DNA of 64,000 nucleotides from Anaerolineae bacterium (GCA_022824465.1 JAJDZV010000004.1:248001-312000), one strand, 5' to 3'; shown: positions 7,302 through 17,276, counted from the stretch's first letter. Translations and numbers: made by a program. Notes: generated from the sequence alone by a model not told the origin.

Positions 7302-8473
7302 GCTCCATCAATCGCGGGAATCAAGTAGTCCCACAAGAACTGATACGATTCAGCCTCTTCCGCGTAGTCGCGCGCGCTGCCGCCGTAGCCGTGCGTCGTA
7401 ACCATGACGAGCTCGAGCGCCGGAATGACGTGCAGGATCTGCCCGCCAGCGCCCAAGGCGGAGTACATATCGTAGCCCGCGATGCGGTTAAGCCACCAGT
7501 AATAGCCATATCCCGCGTAGTTGTTGCCTATGTCTACTTGTGGCGAGACCGACGCCGCCACCCACCAGCCAGGCAAGAGCTGTTCGCCGCGCCAGTTGCC
7601 CTCATTGAGATAGAGCTGCCCGAAGCGCGCCACTTCACGCGCTGTCATGCTTAGGCTATGGCCGCCAGTGAAATAGCCGCGCGGATCGACGCCCCAGAAT
7701 TCCGCTTCAATGCCAAGCGGCTCAAAAAGAAAGCGATGCGCGAAATCGCATGTGCTCATGCCGGTCGCGGCGGTCAACACAGCCGACAAAACATGCGACG
7801 CGCCCGTGCTGTAGCGAAACACTGCGCCGGGCTCGCTGCCTGCGGGAAGGGAGAGAATGTCCTGTATCCAGTCGTCGCTGCTATTTAGCAGTCGCTCGCT
7901 CTCGTTTTCCCGCCACGCCAAGCCATGCGTCATCGTCAGCAAATGGCGCAAACGTAGATTCGCGCGCCCAGTATTATCACCGTCAGCGAAATATTCGGGC
8001 AGGTAGTCGGAAAGCCGGTCATCCAGCGAAGCGATATAACCTTGATTCAGGGCGATGCCGACGAGTGCGGAGAGCATGCCCTTCGAAACGCTGGCGATGT
8101 TGTTGCTGTCCTCTCGGCGGCTGCCGTTGAAGTATCGTTCAAATACGATGAATCCATGCCGCATAATAATCAGCGAATGCCGCGTCGACGACTCCGCCAA
8201 TTGCGCCAGTCCCGGCGCCAGCGCGGACGAGTCGATCCCCTGCGCGTCAAGGGTCGAAATCCGCCAGTGGTCGTCATCAGGTTGATCGTCCGGCGCATTG
8301 GAGCGTTGATAGAAGCGGCGCGGGTTCGGGCGATCGTCCAGGTCGCAAGCGGCAAATGCGCGCGATTCCGCCTGAGCGGACGCGCTCATGGCGAGCGCCA
8401 GAATTGCTAGCAATGCGTGAGCAACAAACCTGAGCATAATCTGAAATGAGCCTCGTCTCAACCGATTTCGCAT
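7298..8473 (-). CDS. Secreted serine hydrolase (beta-lactamase/6-aminohexanoate-dimer hydrolase-like)
   Basis: 391 residues from the preferred start. An Arg-rich n-region, hydrophobic core and ASAQA cleavage site mark it as exported. SxxK appears as SVSKGMLSALVG, with LLTMTHGLAW and the Tyr motif in FRYSTGASHVLSAVL; the C-terminal YGYYWWLN and LGAGGQ segments match 6-aminohexanoate-oligomer hydrolase-like members. ATG at 8473 has GGAAAT 9 bases upstream; the internal ATG at 8437 would also retain a signal peptide. It is a paralogue, not a duplicate, of the convergent neighbour. Confidence 0.83.
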   Translation of the reverse strand: MRNRLRRGSFQIMLRFVAHALLAILALAMSASAQAESRAFAACDLDDRPNPRRFYQRSNAPDDQPDDDHWRISTLDAQGIDSSALAPGLAQLAESSTRHSLIIMRHGFIVFERYFNGSRREDSNNIASVSKGMLSALVGIALNQGYIASLDDRLSDYLPEYFADGDNTGRANLRLRHLLTMTHGLAWRENESERLLNSSDDWIQDILSLPAGSEPGAVFRYSTGASHVLSAVLTAATGMSTCDFAHRFLFEPLGIEAEFWGVDPRGYFTGGHSLSMTAREVARFGQLYLNEGNWRGEQLLPGWWVAASVSPQVDIGNNYAGYGYYWWLNRIAGYDMYSALGAGGQILHVIPALELVMVTTHGYGGSARDYAEEAESYQFLWDYLIPAIDGA

Positions 8474-8647
8474 GAGCACATTTCCGGCCGCCAACCATGG
8501 CTGTGGAAAAATGTTTTTCGGCAATCTGGCAATCTGACATACACGCGGCGCGCGCGGACGCCGGCTGCAAAGTCTCGAGCCCCAATGACGAGGCGGCGCT
8601 GATGTCCGTTCATAACAGACAGTCTAACAGCAAACCCAAGCCCAAAG

Positions 8648-8663
8648 GCGACCATTTGGTCGC
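8648..8663. repeat. Perfect short inverted repeat, possible operator
   Basis: GCGACCA-TT-TGGTCGC, 7-bp arms with a 2-base centre. Too short a loop for an RNA hairpin, but right for a dimeric repressor site. It lies about 245 bases before mfd and 175 before the opposite hydrolase; the cognate regulator is unknown. Confidence 0.35.
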
Positions 8664-8863
8664 GTATGCGCAAATTGGATTGGGATGGACTTGGCTAGCC
8701 ATTTCTCTTTGCGCTCGCCGGAGACCGGCCCGCCACATCCGCAACCGTAACAAGCTACCCGCCGGCGCCGCGTCCCGATCTTGCACCGTCGGGTGGCGCT
8801 GCATTCTATCGGCCTGCCTTCCGCGCCAAGCGCGTCGTCCGTCTAGTCGGCGCCTGGCCGCTC

Positions 8864-8872
8864 TGTTATACT
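8864..8872 (+). promoter_or_regulatory. Extended -10 element upstream of mfd
   Basis: TGT followed by TATACT (8867-8872), 35 bases before the mfd ATG. The -35 region is weak, as is usual with TGn promoters. Confidence 0.45.
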
Positions 8873-8907
8873 GACGCATTCCGTTTGGCTGACACATCAA
8901 GGCAAGA

Positions 8908-11900
8908 ATGACGCAGAAACTTGCGGGGTTGCTCGACGCGCTACGAGGCGCCGCCAGTTACCAGACATTACTGAGCGAACTCACTGCTTGCAGAGAGCGC
9001 GCGGAACTGAACATTGTGCGCTCCGCCCGGCCGTATCTGCTGGCAGCCCTGGCGAAGGACTGGCAGGGTCCGCTTATCTATGTCACAGCGGCAGTGCGCC
9101 GCGCCTACAACGTCTGTGAGCAATTGCCTCTTTGGCTGGACGAGCCCGGCCGCGTCTATCGCTTTGCGGAACCGTCGGCAGACTTTTACGATCGCGCGCC
9201 GTGGGAGCCAAGCGTTATCCACAACCGCATTGCCGCTCTCTCCGCGCTGGCATATCCGCGAACCGGGCCGCAGCCGATCGTGGTGGCATCCGCCCGCGCC
9301 TTGCTGCAGAAGACTATGCCGCCCGAGGACTTTCGCCGGGTCACGTTGGAGCTCTGTCAAGGCGAGCGCCAAGACATGGAAAGCCTCATACTGCGCTGGA
9401 TCGGCATGGGTTATGAGCCGGCGTCTTTAGTCATTGGACGCGGAAGTTTCAGCCGGCGCGGCGGCATCCTTGACATCTTCCCGCTGGCGAGCGCGTATCC
9501 GCTGCGCATTGAGTTCTTTGACGACGAAATCGAAAGTCTGCGGCTATTTGACCCGGCCGATCAACGCAGCATAAAGCACGTGCAAACGGCGCGGATCGGC
9601 CCCGCGCGCGAGGCTTTGCCGCAATCGACCGGGCCAGTCGGCGAGCGCCTGGAAGCTTGGGCGCGGTCGATTGGCAAAGAACTTGAAGATATGTCGAGCA
9701 TCTACGCTGACTTTGAATCGATGAAACAGGGCAGCGCCTTTCCCTGCTTGGAACACTACCTGCCGTATCTCAATGCCGCGCCGACGAGCCTGCTCGATTA
9801 CGCGAAGGGTGAAACTCTCGTCCTTGTAGAGGACCCGCGCTTTCTGGAGGAGGCGGCACTGGAGACGGCGAAGCGCGCCGAAGACAACCGGGCGGAAGCC
9901 GAGACCGCTCTTCAGATTTCGCCTGAGCACCCGCTGCCGTACTTGACCTGGATTGAACTGGAGCGGCAGTTCGCCAGCATTCGCCAGGCGTCGCTATCCA
10001 CTTTGTCCGCTGCAGAGTCGCCCTCGCCGTTCTTACCGGGCGATCGCTACGGCGGGCAGTTGCGACCAATGCTCAATCAGGTTCGCAGTCATCTGCGCCG
10101 CGGCGATAGCGTCGTCATAGTGACCGAGCAGGTCGAACGCTTGCAGAATCTCTGGTACGAGCAGGATACTTCAACCCTGATACCAACGGTGGACGTCATC
10201 GACGAGGCGCCGCCAGCGGGTACACTGCGCTTCGTGCGCGGCGCGGCGGCGGAGGGCTGGGCGCTGCAAGGCGAAAGTTCCACGCTGCATTTCATCACCG
10301 ATGCGGAGATATTCGGCTGGACGAGACCAGAGCCACGGCGACGGCAGGCCGGCCTTGGAAAGCCTCGCGGCAGACCAGCCGATACCAGCTACAGCGACTG
10401 GCAGGAAGGCGCTTATGTCGTCCATGTCGATTATGGCATTGGCAGGTTCATGGGCTTGCGCCAGCGAACAGTCAACAAAACTGAACGCGAATACTTGCTG
10501 GTCGAGTATCGGGGCGAAGACTCAATTTACGTGCCGATTCATCAAGCCGATCGGCTGTCGCGCTATGTCGGCGCCAATGACAAAGCGCCTGCGTTGAATC
10601 AGCTGGGCAAGGCCGACCAGTGGATAAAGGCGCGTGATAAAGCGCGGCGCAACGCCGAAGAAGAAGCGCGTGAGCTACTGGATATCTACAGTAAGCGCGC
10701 CCTGGCCACTGGGCATGCCTACAGCGGGGATTCCGCCTGGCAGCACGAAATGGAAGCCGGCTTTCCGTTCGTCGAGACTGAAGACCAACTACGCGTAATC
10801 CAGGAAGTCAAAGCCGATATGCATGACCGCAAGCCCATGGATCGCCTTATTTGCGGCGATGTCGGCTTCGGCAAAACGGAAGTGGCATTACGGGCGGCAT
10901 TCAAAGCGGTGCAAGATGGCATGCAAGTGGCGGTGCTCGTGCCGACTACTGTCCTGGCGCAACAGCATCACGACATCTTTCGCGCGCGCTTGTCCGCCTT
11001 CCCGGTTGAATTGGAAATGATGTCGCGCTTCCGCAATGCGCAACAACAGCAGCAAATCGCCGCGGGGCTGGCGACCGGCGAAATCGACATCGTCATTGGC
11101 ACGCATCGCCTGCTATCCAAGGACATACGCTTCAAGAAGCTTGGACTGATGATCATCGACGAAGAGCAGCGTTTCGGCGTCAAGCACAAGGAGCACTTCA
11201 AGAAGCTGCGCTCGCGTATCGACATCCTTACGCTGACCGCCACGCCAATCCCGCGCACGCTGTATCTCAGCCTAAGCGGCGTCCGCGATATCAGCATGAT
11301 TCAGACGCCGCCTGAAGAGCGTCTGCCCGTGATTACGCAAGTGGGATCCTGGGACGACAAGCTTTGCGAGCGCGCCATTATGCGCGAGCTGGAACGCGGC
11401 GGGCAAGTCTTTGTGGTGCACAATCGCGTGCGCAGCATTCACATCTTGCGCAACCGACTCGAGCGTATCGTGCCGGAAGCGTCGATCGCCATCGCCCATG
11501 GGCAGATGTCGTCGCGCGCGCTCGAAACAGTCATGGCCGAGTTCTCTCGCGGCCGCTATGACATACTTCTGGCGACATCGATTATTGAAAACGGCATCGA
11601 CATGCCGCGCGTCAACACGCTGATCGTCGATCGCGCCGATCACTTCGGTGTGGCGCAGCTCTATCAATTGCGCGGGCGCGTCGGGCGGTCGGCGCAACAG
11701 GCCTATGCCTATTTCTTTCACGATTCCGGCGCCCTCACCGAGGAGGCGCGCTCGCGGCTCGAGACGCTGGCGGAAAACACGCAACTAGGCGCCGGCTTCC
11801 AAATCGCCATCCGTGACCTGGAGATGCGCGGCAGCGGCGACATTTTGAGCATGCGACAATCCGGTCATATCGCCAGCGTGGGTTTGCATCTATACACCGA

Positions 11901-12420
11901 GATGCTGCAGCAGGCGGTCAAGGATCAGCGCGGCGCAAATGCGGCTGCTGCCGAACCAGCGCCGGCCTCAGCGCGGGACCGCATTATCATCGACTTGCCG
12001 CTTCCCGCCTATTTGCCGACGGACTGGATACCGGAAATGGCATTGCGACTTCAACTCTATCGCCGCATCGGCAACATCCAGAAACTGGATGAGGTGAATG
12101 CTATGCGCCATGAGCTGGTCGATCGCTTTGGTCCGCTGCCGGCGGCCGTCGACGGCTTGTTGTACCAGATACAGGTGAAGGTAATGGCCTCGGGGGTACG
12201 AGCTACCCACATTCGTCTGCCGCGTGAACACGTCTTGATCAAACTGCCGTATCTCGCGACTGTCCGGCGCGAACTGTTAGCGCTTTCGCTTGGCAGCGAT
12301 ATTGTAGTCACAAGAACCGAGGTGCGGATTCCAGCAAAAGATGACGCCTGGCAAGAACGGCTACTGATTATTCTGGAAAAGCTCGCTGAGCGGGTGACTC
12401 TAGTGACCACAGCAATATGA
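8908..12420 (+). CDS. mfd: Transcription-repair coupling factor
   Basis: 1170 residues, normal for Mfd. It displaces RNA polymerase stalled at lesions and recruits the UvrABC machinery. The N-terminal 300 residues resemble the UvrB-like damage-recognition part (GSFSRRGGILDIFPL). The RNA-polymerase interaction domain follows (YVVHVDYGIGRFMG), then the DNA translocase with Walker A GDVGFGKTEVALR, Walker B IIDEEQRFGV, motif III TLTATPIPRTL and motif VI QLRGRVGRS, and the C-terminal TRCF domain. AAGGCAAGA lies just upstream of the ATG. The next gene starts 31 bases downstream on the same strand. Confidence 0.97.
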   Translation: MTQKLAGLLDALRGAASYQTLLSELTACRERAELNIVRSARPYLLAALAKDWQGPLIYVTAAVRRAYNVCEQLPLWLDEPGRVYRFAEPSADFYDRAPWEPSVIHNRIAALSALAYPRTGPQPIVVASARALLQKTMPPEDFRRVTLELCQGERQDMESLILRWIGMGYEPASLVIGRGSFSRRGGILDIFPLASAYPLRIEFFDDEIESLRLFDPADQRSIKHVQTARIGPAREALPQSTGPVGERLEAWARSIGKELEDMSSIYADFESMKQGSAFPCLEHYLPYLNAAPTSLLDYAKGETLVLVEDPRFLEEAALETAKRAEDNRAEAETALQISPEHPLPYLTWIELERQFASIRQASLSTLSAAESPSPFLPGDRYGGQLRPMLNQVRSHLRRGDSVVIVTEQVERLQNLWYEQDTSTLIPTVDVIDEAPPAGTLRFVRGAAAEGWALQGESSTLHFITDAEIFGWTRPEPRRRQAGLGKPRGRPADTSYSDWQEGAYVVHVDYGIGRFMGLRQRTVNKTEREYLLVEYRGEDSIYVPIHQADRLSRYVGANDKAPALNQLGKADQWIKARDKARRNAEEEARELLDIYSKRALATGHAYSGDSAWQHEMEAGFPFVETEDQLRVIQEVKADMHDRKPMDRLICGDVGFGKTEVALRAAFKAVQDGMQVAVLVPTTVLAQQHHDIFRARLSAFPVELEMMSRFRNAQQQQQIAAGLATGEIDIVIGTHRLLSKDIRFKKLGLMIIDEEQRFGVKHKEHFKKLRSRIDILTLTATPIPRTLYLSLSGVRDISMIQTPPEERLPVITQVGSWDDKLCERAIMRELERGGQVFVVHNRVRSIHILRNRLERIVPEASIAIAHGQMSSRALETVMAEFSRGRYDILLATSIIENGIDMPRVNTLIVDRADHFGVAQLYQLRGRVGRSAQQAYAYFFHDSGALTEEARSRLETLAENTQLGAGFQIAIRDLEMRGSGDILSMRQSGHIASVGLHLYTEMLQQAVKDQRGANAAAAEPAPASARDRIIIDLPLPAYLPTDWIPEMALRLQLYRRIGNIQKLDEVNAMRHELVDRFGPLPAAVDGLLYQIQVKVMASGVRATHIRLPREHVLIKLPYLATVRRELLALSLGSDIVVTRTEVRIPAKDDAWQERLLIILEKLAERVTLVTTAI

Positions 12421-12451
12421 TGTTTGCATCTGTCGAGTAGGAACTTTGTTA

Positions 12452-14428
12452 ATGGCAATCGCGAATGTTATGCTGCCTGTGGGCTCGCAGCGCCGGGCGC
12501 AGAATCACGCGAGCCTGGCGATTATCGCTGCCGCTTGCCTGATCTTGCTGAACGCTCTTCTCCACGCCTCGGTTAATGGCAACCGCAATTACCGAGAAGA
12601 TGAAGTTGTCATCGTTCACGAGTCCACAATATTTTATGCAACCGAGCTGGTGCAATATCTCGCAAGCGGAGCTATTCACCCGCCAGGTTGGGAGCTGCTG
12701 GCAAACGCCTGGATCAAAGCATTTGGCATCAGTGAGGAACTCACGCGCTGGCTGGCCAAGTTGACTAATCTCATCACTTTCGCCTTGATCTATCAGCTTG
12801 GCAAACGCATCTGTGGCAGGCGCGTTGGCTTGTACGCCATTGTACTGCTGGGCGTCTACGGTTTCGCGGCAAACAGCATGTACGAATTGCGCCCTTATCC
12901 GGCGCTCATTATGCTTACAACGGCGCTGCATCTGCTGTTTTTTCGTTGGATGCACAAGCCGTCGCCCCGTTTGATGTTCACCTATGTCCTGCTCGGCATC
13001 GCAGCCATATACACGCATTTCTTTTCCTTCTTTGTATTTCCAGCGCACGCTCTTTGTCTTGCGCTGTTCACCCGCTTTGAGCGCAAGCTGTGGTTGGACT
13101 CATTTCTGATGTGGGTCTTCATCGGCTTGTCTTTTCTCGGCTGGTTGCTGCCATTTTTGCAAGCCATCACAACTGTCATGCCTGGCGGCATCTATTACGC
13201 CATCCCTCACGGATGGCAGGGTCTGCGACTGTACTACAAGGACAGTAAGTTCGAGCCCGAAATCATCTATCAGCTCCTCATGTTGCTCAGCCTGTTTGCT
13301 CCGTCAATATCGCGTGGCTTCGGCGCCGTCAACACTCGCCTGCGGTTCGAGCGCCGATACACGCTGCTTTATCCTTTGGTTCTGCTTATTACGACGATTT
13401 TCATAGCTTATGCCGCCGATGGATTGGTGCGCAGCTTTTCCCAGCGAAATGTGGTCATGTTCGCTCCGCTGATCGTTTTATGTATGGGATTGAGCCTGCG
13501 TCTCCTTCCGAATAAGGCTGCGCTGGTCATTGTCGCGCTGCTGATTCTGCATGCGCCGCAGAACATTGCCTGGCGGACGTCCAACGCGCCTTACCGTGAA
13601 ATCGTGCAAGAGATGGGGCAAAGCTACCAACAAGATAGCCTGGTCGTTACCGAGTTTGACTGGGCGTGGCGCTGGTTGCTTGGCGCCGCCTACTACCTCA
13701 TGGACTTCACGCCAGACAAGATGTCAAAAGAGCGCCTCTACCATCTTGTTGAGCCAGGCGATAGCGCGCATCCGCCGAACTTTCCCGACGGATTGGTGAA
13801 CATCCGCCAGACCTTTGATCCTGACCTATTCAGCAGTCAACTGCCGAATCACAGTCAACTCTGGCGCCTGCGGGAGGGCGGCGGCAACGAACTTGGCTCT
13901 GCCCTGGAGCTCTGGCTCAACCGACAGTATGCGCTAATCCGCAGCGTCAGCTGGGATGAGGGCTTCGAAACAAGCTACAGCCTGTCGCAGTATGCGCGCG
14001 CGCCCGCCAACGACGGACCCATCCTGGAAGTTGGCGACAGTTTGCGGCTATTTGCCTGGGACTTGCACGGCGGCTGGAAGGTCTCGCCCTGCCAGTCCGT
14101 CACCATCGATAGCTGGTGGCAAATCGAAGCGCCAGACTCGACGCCATACTCCCTGAGCATCATCCTCGCGGACGACGATGGCGACGGACAACTGGCTATC
14201 GCAGACACGGTTCCCGCCGACCAATTCACGAGCGACTGGCTTCACAAGCGTTACTATCGCGATAGGAGCCACCTGGAAATTCCCTGCGACGCCAAATCCG
14301 GCAGTTTCAACCTGCTCCTGGCGGCAAGGGAATCGATAACGGGCGAGCCGCTGGTCTTGGCATATCCCGGCGGCGAAGTGACTGACGGAGAGTATTACTT
14401 GACGACGATCAACATCGAAGGAAGCTAG
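12452..14428 (+). CDS. Multispanning membrane glycosyltransferase, GT39/ArnT-like
   Basis: 658 residues. Roughly ten hydrophobic helices occupy about residues 20-385. An acidic pair in the first outer loop (NYREDE, about 45-50) and the following HPPGWELL segment resemble the PMT/ArnT family that uses polyprenyl-phosphate sugars on the outer face of the membrane. The C-terminal 270 residues are a soluble, presumably extracytoplasmic beta-rich domain with no name I can give. ATG 12452 has AGTAGGA about 10 bases upstream; a TTG two codons earlier is less likely. Donor and acceptor are unknown. Cotranscription with mfd is possible. Confidence 0.72.
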   Translation: MAIANVMLPVGSQRRAQNHASLAIIAAACLILLNALLHASVNGNRNYREDEVVIVHESTIFYATELVQYLASGAIHPPGWELLANAWIKAFGISEELTRWLAKLTNLITFALIYQLGKRICGRRVGLYAIVLLGVYGFAANSMYELRPYPALIMLTTALHLLFFRWMHKPSPRLMFTYVLLGIAAIYTHFFSFFVFPAHALCLALFTRFERKLWLDSFLMWVFIGLSFLGWLLPFLQAITTVMPGGIYYAIPHGWQGLRLYYKDSKFEPEIIYQLLMLLSLFAPSISRGFGAVNTRLRFERRYTLLYPLVLLITTIFIAYAADGLVRSFSQRNVVMFAPLIVLCMGLSLRLLPNKAALVIVALLILHAPQNIAWRTSNAPYREIVQEMGQSYQQDSLVVTEFDWAWRWLLGAAYYLMDFTPDKMSKERLYHLVEPGDSAHPPNFPDGLVNIRQTFDPDLFSSQLPNHSQLWRLREGGGNELGSALELWLNRQYALIRSVSWDEGFETSYSLSQYARAPANDGPILEVGDSLRLFAWDLHGGWKVSPCQSVTIDSWWQIEAPDSTPYSLSIILADDDGDGQLAIADTVPADQFTSDWLHKRYYRDRSHLEIPCDAKSGSFNLLLAARESITGEPLVLAYPGGEVTDGEYYLTTINIEGS

Positions 14429-14438
14429 AATCCGCGGT

Positions 14439-14924
14439 CTATTCTCGCGCAAGATCGGCAAAGCTTCCGCCAGTCACCGAGCGCAGCGCCGCCAGCTCAA
14501 TGGGAAAGATAGCGTTAGACGCGCCGCCTGCCGCATAAACGGTATGAAAGCGCCTGAGCGACTCGTCGAGATAGATGGTGATTCCGGCGCTGCGATGCGC
14601 GATCGGCGGGATGCCGCCGGGCATATAACCCAGTACCCGCACGCATTGGTCGCCTGTCATCAAACGAACTTTCTTACGCCCGACATCGAAAAGCGCCGCC
14701 AACTTGCGCTCGTCTATGGCACGGTCGCCGCTAGCGAGCGCCAGGACGGGCGTCGACGTAGCGATCATAAAGCCCAGGCTTTTGACGATCTGGCCCAGTT
14801 GACAGCCGACTTTGTCAGCCGCCTGCTGCGAAGTGGCCGTGGAGCTGTCAAATTCGATGACTTGCACATCCAGCGCCAGAGACTTTAGCGCGGCTTGGAC
14901 GTCCCGCACTCCCCTTACTTGCAT
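14439..14924 (-). CDS. YbaK/ProX-type aminoacyl-tRNA deacylase
   Basis: 161 residues, the usual size for free-standing YbaK/ProX editing domains that hydrolyse mischarged Cys- or Ala-tRNA(Pro). Diagnostic segments are IVKSLGF with the essential Lys, a strand carrying VRLMTGDQCVRVLGY, and GYMPGGIPPIAH. Which tRNA it edits cannot be read from sequence. It is convergent with the membrane glycosyltransferase, with 10 bases between the stops, and divergent from the PhyH gene. Confidence 0.88.
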   Translation of the reverse strand: MQVRGVRDVQAALKSLALDVQVIEFDSSTATSQQAADKVGCQLGQIVKSLGFMIATSTPVLALASGDRAIDERKLAALFDVGRKKVRLMTGDQCVRVLGYMPGGIPPIAHRSAGITIYLDESLRRFHTVYAAGGASNAIFPIELAALRSVTGGSFADLARE

Positions 14925-15011
14925 AATGGCATCCCGTTGATTTACACTTAACTGTGAGGATTGTAGGCGAATTCATCAGAATCGCAAATCGAAGCGCGGG
15001 AGGCGCGGACA

Positions 15012-15824
15012 ATGCAAGTGGACGTTCAGACATTTAGGGAGCGCGGCTGCGTCACCGTAACCGGGTTGTTCACTGACGAGGAGGTGAATAGCTACCGGCA
15101 ACACTACACGGAGATGCGGCGCAAAGGGTCATATCCAGGAGACTTCGGCGGCGTTAACTTGGCGAGCAATGACCCGTTGAAGCGCTATCCTCGCCTCATT
15201 CACATGCACCGCTGGGATCAAGCCAGTCTGGACTGGATGATTGACCAGCGGCTGGGCGAAGCGTTTCGGCTGTTGCTGGGCAAAGAGCCTCTGGCGGTGC
15301 AGACGATGCTCTATTTCAAACCGCCAGGCGCGCGCGGTCAAGCGCTGCATCAGGACCAGTATTATCTGCGCGTACAGCCAGGGACCTGCATCGCCGCCTG
15401 GATGGCGCTCGACGACTGCGATGAAGACAACGGCTGTTTGCAGGTCGTGCCTGGCAGCCATGATTTGCCGCTTCTTTGTCCAGTCGAGGCCGATACCAAC
15501 CTTAGCTTCACCGACGTAACCGTGCCATTATCGGCGGACATGAAGCCCGAGCCAGTCCTTATGAAAGCGGGCGATGTCTTCTTCTTCAACGGGCAGCTCA
15601 TCCACGGCAGCTACCCCAACCGTTCAGGGTCTCGCTTCCGCCGCGCGCTCATCGGCCATTATATCGACGCCGATGCTGAGCAAGTAGCGAAGTATTATCA
15701 CCCGGTCCTGCGCTTTGACGGCACGACCGTCGAACTTGACATAGCTGAAGGCGGCGGTCAATGCGGCGTATGGGTCGAAAAGGATGGGACTGAAATCCTG
15801 GAGTTAAGCGGGCAATTGGTCTAG
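15012..15824 (+). CDS. Phytanoyl-CoA dioxygenase (PhyH) family oxygenase
   Basis: 270 residues, normal for PhyH proteins, which are Fe(II)/2-oxoglutarate-dependent hydroxylases of small molecules. The iron ligands are His and Asp in ALHQDQYYL and the distal His in QLIHGSYPNRSG, followed by the Arg expected to hold 2-oxoglutarate; CLQVVPGSHDLPL is the usual family segment. GGGAGG lies 8 bases upstream of the ATG. The substrate is unknown. Its TAG stop shares CTAG with the stop of the convergent gene. Confidence 0.88.
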   Translation: MQVDVQTFRERGCVTVTGLFTDEEVNSYRQHYTEMRRKGSYPGDFGGVNLASNDPLKRYPRLIHMHRWDQASLDWMIDQRLGEAFRLLLGKEPLAVQTMLYFKPPGARGQALHQDQYYLRVQPGTCIAAWMALDDCDEDNGCLQVVPGSHDLPLLCPVEADTNLSFTDVTVPLSADMKPEPVLMKAGDVFFFNGQLIHGSYPNRSGSRFRRALIGHYIDADAEQVAKYYHPVLRFDGTTVELDIAEGGGQCGVWVEKDGTEILELSGQLV

Positions 15825-16348
15825 TCCGCGTACAGCTTGCCGCCAAGGCGCTCAAAGTTGTCGCTGGGTTCCGCCAAGTCGGCCTGCGGATGACGCTTTG
15901 GAATCAAGTTCAGCAGAATGCGCCGCCCGCCCGCCTCCACATAGTATGCGTGCGACGCTTGGTCGGGCTTGAGTTTAAGCCGCTCGCCCAGCCGATGATC
16001 GAAACGAAATGCTTCTCCAGACTTGTCGGACAAGGTGGTCTTGCGCCAGAACTTCCAGCGTGATGGCAGCCCGTCGGCATAGAGCACGCGGTAAGACAGC
16101 CGAGCGCGCGCGAACAGCACAGCGCGCATACCGATGGTCAACAGGAATCCTGCGATAAGCAACAGAACGATCACTCGCCCGGCCACGCCATATCGCGCTA
16201 CCAGCAATATAAGAGGCACGCTTAGCAACAGCAAAGTCGTCAGAGGCTCGGTGATAAGCTGGAGCCACTGCCGCGACGACAGCTTGCCCTCGCGGTTGCG
16301 CTCGAGATCGTTTCGCATCTCGCGTGTTAGCTTTCCGCTTCGAGTCAT
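15821..16348 (-). CDS. Membrane protein of unknown function, two transmembrane helices
   Basis: 175 residues. A basic, charged N-terminus (about 1-30) precedes two closely spaced hydrophobic helices (about 32-75), and then a 100-residue soluble domain with alternating basic and aromatic residues that could be PH-like. ATG 16348 is preferred because it follows the upstream transporter stop by only 10 bases and has AAGG at suitable spacing; an in-frame start at 16432 would sit deep inside that transporter gene. Probably cotranscribed with it. I do not recognise the family. Confidence 0.65.
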   Translation of the reverse strand: MTRSGKLTREMRNDLERNREGKLSSRQWLQLITEPLTTLLLLSVPLILLVARYGVAGRVIVLLLIAGFLLTIGMRAVLFARARLSYRVLYADGLPSRWKFWRKTTLSDKSGEAFRFDHRLGERLKLKPDQASHAYYVEAGGRRILLNLIPKRHPQADLAEPSDNFERLGGKLYAD

Positions 16349-16358
16349 AGCCTGTGCC

Positions 16359-17276
16359 TTAACCGGCCTCATGCGCGATGCTGACATCAATCTGATTGCG
16401 CGGTCGAAGCTGCAAGACAATGACGCTGCCAATAATCAATGCCGCGCCCAGCCATTGTAACGCAAATATCGCCTCGCCCAATATAGCCATCGACATGACC
16501 ATGGATAAGGGCGGTTCGACCGTGCTGATGAGCGAAGCGCGCGCCGCGCCAATGCGCTGAATGGCGATGTTGATCGCGAATACCGGAAGCACCGTGCCTA
16601 AGGTGGCGATGCCGACGAGCATCAGCATGGTAAGCGAGCTCTGTGGCAACTGTAATCCGCGCAGGGGAATAAGCGGCAGTACGGCCAGAAGCGTTCCCAG
16701 CATCATCCAAGCGCTCGAAGCGGAAAGGTCGGTGACGCCGTTCAGCGCTTGCTTGGAGAGCAGGTAGTAGACGGCGACTACGGCGGCGTTGCCCAAGACG
16801 AGCAACACGCCGAGAGGATCGCCCACGTTTACGCCGCCAATGTCGGGAACGGTCAGGATGACGCCGCAGAGCGCCATTGCCAAGGCCAGCCAGGCTCGAT
16901 AGCCGATCCTTTCGCCCAGCGCGACTGAGAGCAAGACCACCATTGCGGGATAGGTATAGAACAGCACAATATACGTGCTGGCCGGCAGCCGCTCCAGCGC
17001 GAAGAATGCCGCCAACACCGCCGCCGAAAGAAAAATGCCTATCAGAAGCGTCTGTTTCACGGGCGCATCGCTCGGGCGGACCGCCGTTGCCGACCGTCGG
17101 TTGAAGACGACAATCGCCCACATAATCGGTACTGCCAGGATGAAGCGCCAAACGGCGATGTCCATCGGGGCAAAGGTCGAATGCAGGTAAGTGATCTTCA
17201 CCATCGCTGGCATGACCGAGAAGCCGGCGGCCGCCAGCAGCACCCAAATCAGACCTTCGCGTTCTTTCCGAGTCAT
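16359..17276 (-). CDS. EamA/DMT-superfamily transporter
   Basis: 305 residues with ten predicted transmembrane helices arranged as two EamA repeats, the standard architecture of drug/metabolite exporters such as RhaT/YdcZ/RarD relatives. Characteristic pieces include FAPMDIAVWRFILAVP in the first repeat and RIGAARASLISTVEPPLSMVMS near the end of the second. Substrate unknown. It lies 121 bases downstream of nuoN on the same strand and just upstream of the small membrane protein. Confidence 0.85.
   Translation of the reverse strand: MTRKEREGLIWVLLAAAGFSVMPAMVKITYLHSTFAPMDIAVWRFILAVPIMWAIVVFNRRSATAVRPSDAPVKQTLLIGIFLSAAVLAAFFALERLPASTYIVLFYTYPAMVVLLSVALGERIGYRAWLALAMALCGVILTVPDIGGVNVGDPLGVLLVLGNAAVVAVYYLLSKQALNGVTDLSASSAWMMLGTLLAVLPLIPLRGLQLPQSSLTMLMLVGIATLGTVLPVFAINIAIQRIGAARASLISTVEPPLSMVMSMAILGEAIFALQWLGAALIIGSVIVLQLRPRNQIDVSIAHEAG

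Larger units (their letters stand above)
8474..8907. other. Divergent intergenic region, no gene supported
   Basis: 434 bases between the divergent hydrolase and mfd. Open frames here (e.g. 8497-8874) have low-complexity Arg/Ser/Ala products and no ribosome-binding site. It contains the mfd -10 element and a 16-base palindrome, described separately; nothing else is recognised. Confidence 0.6.

Noticed and set aside
7298..8473. Tandem duplication of the two adjacent serine hydrolases
   Set aside because: They share the SxxK fold but differ in localisation, length pattern and flanking motifs; no nucleotide-level repeat is visible.
8497..8874. 125-codon plus-strand frame in the intergenic region before mfd
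   Set aside because: Low-complexity product, no start signal, and it would run over the mfd -10 element.
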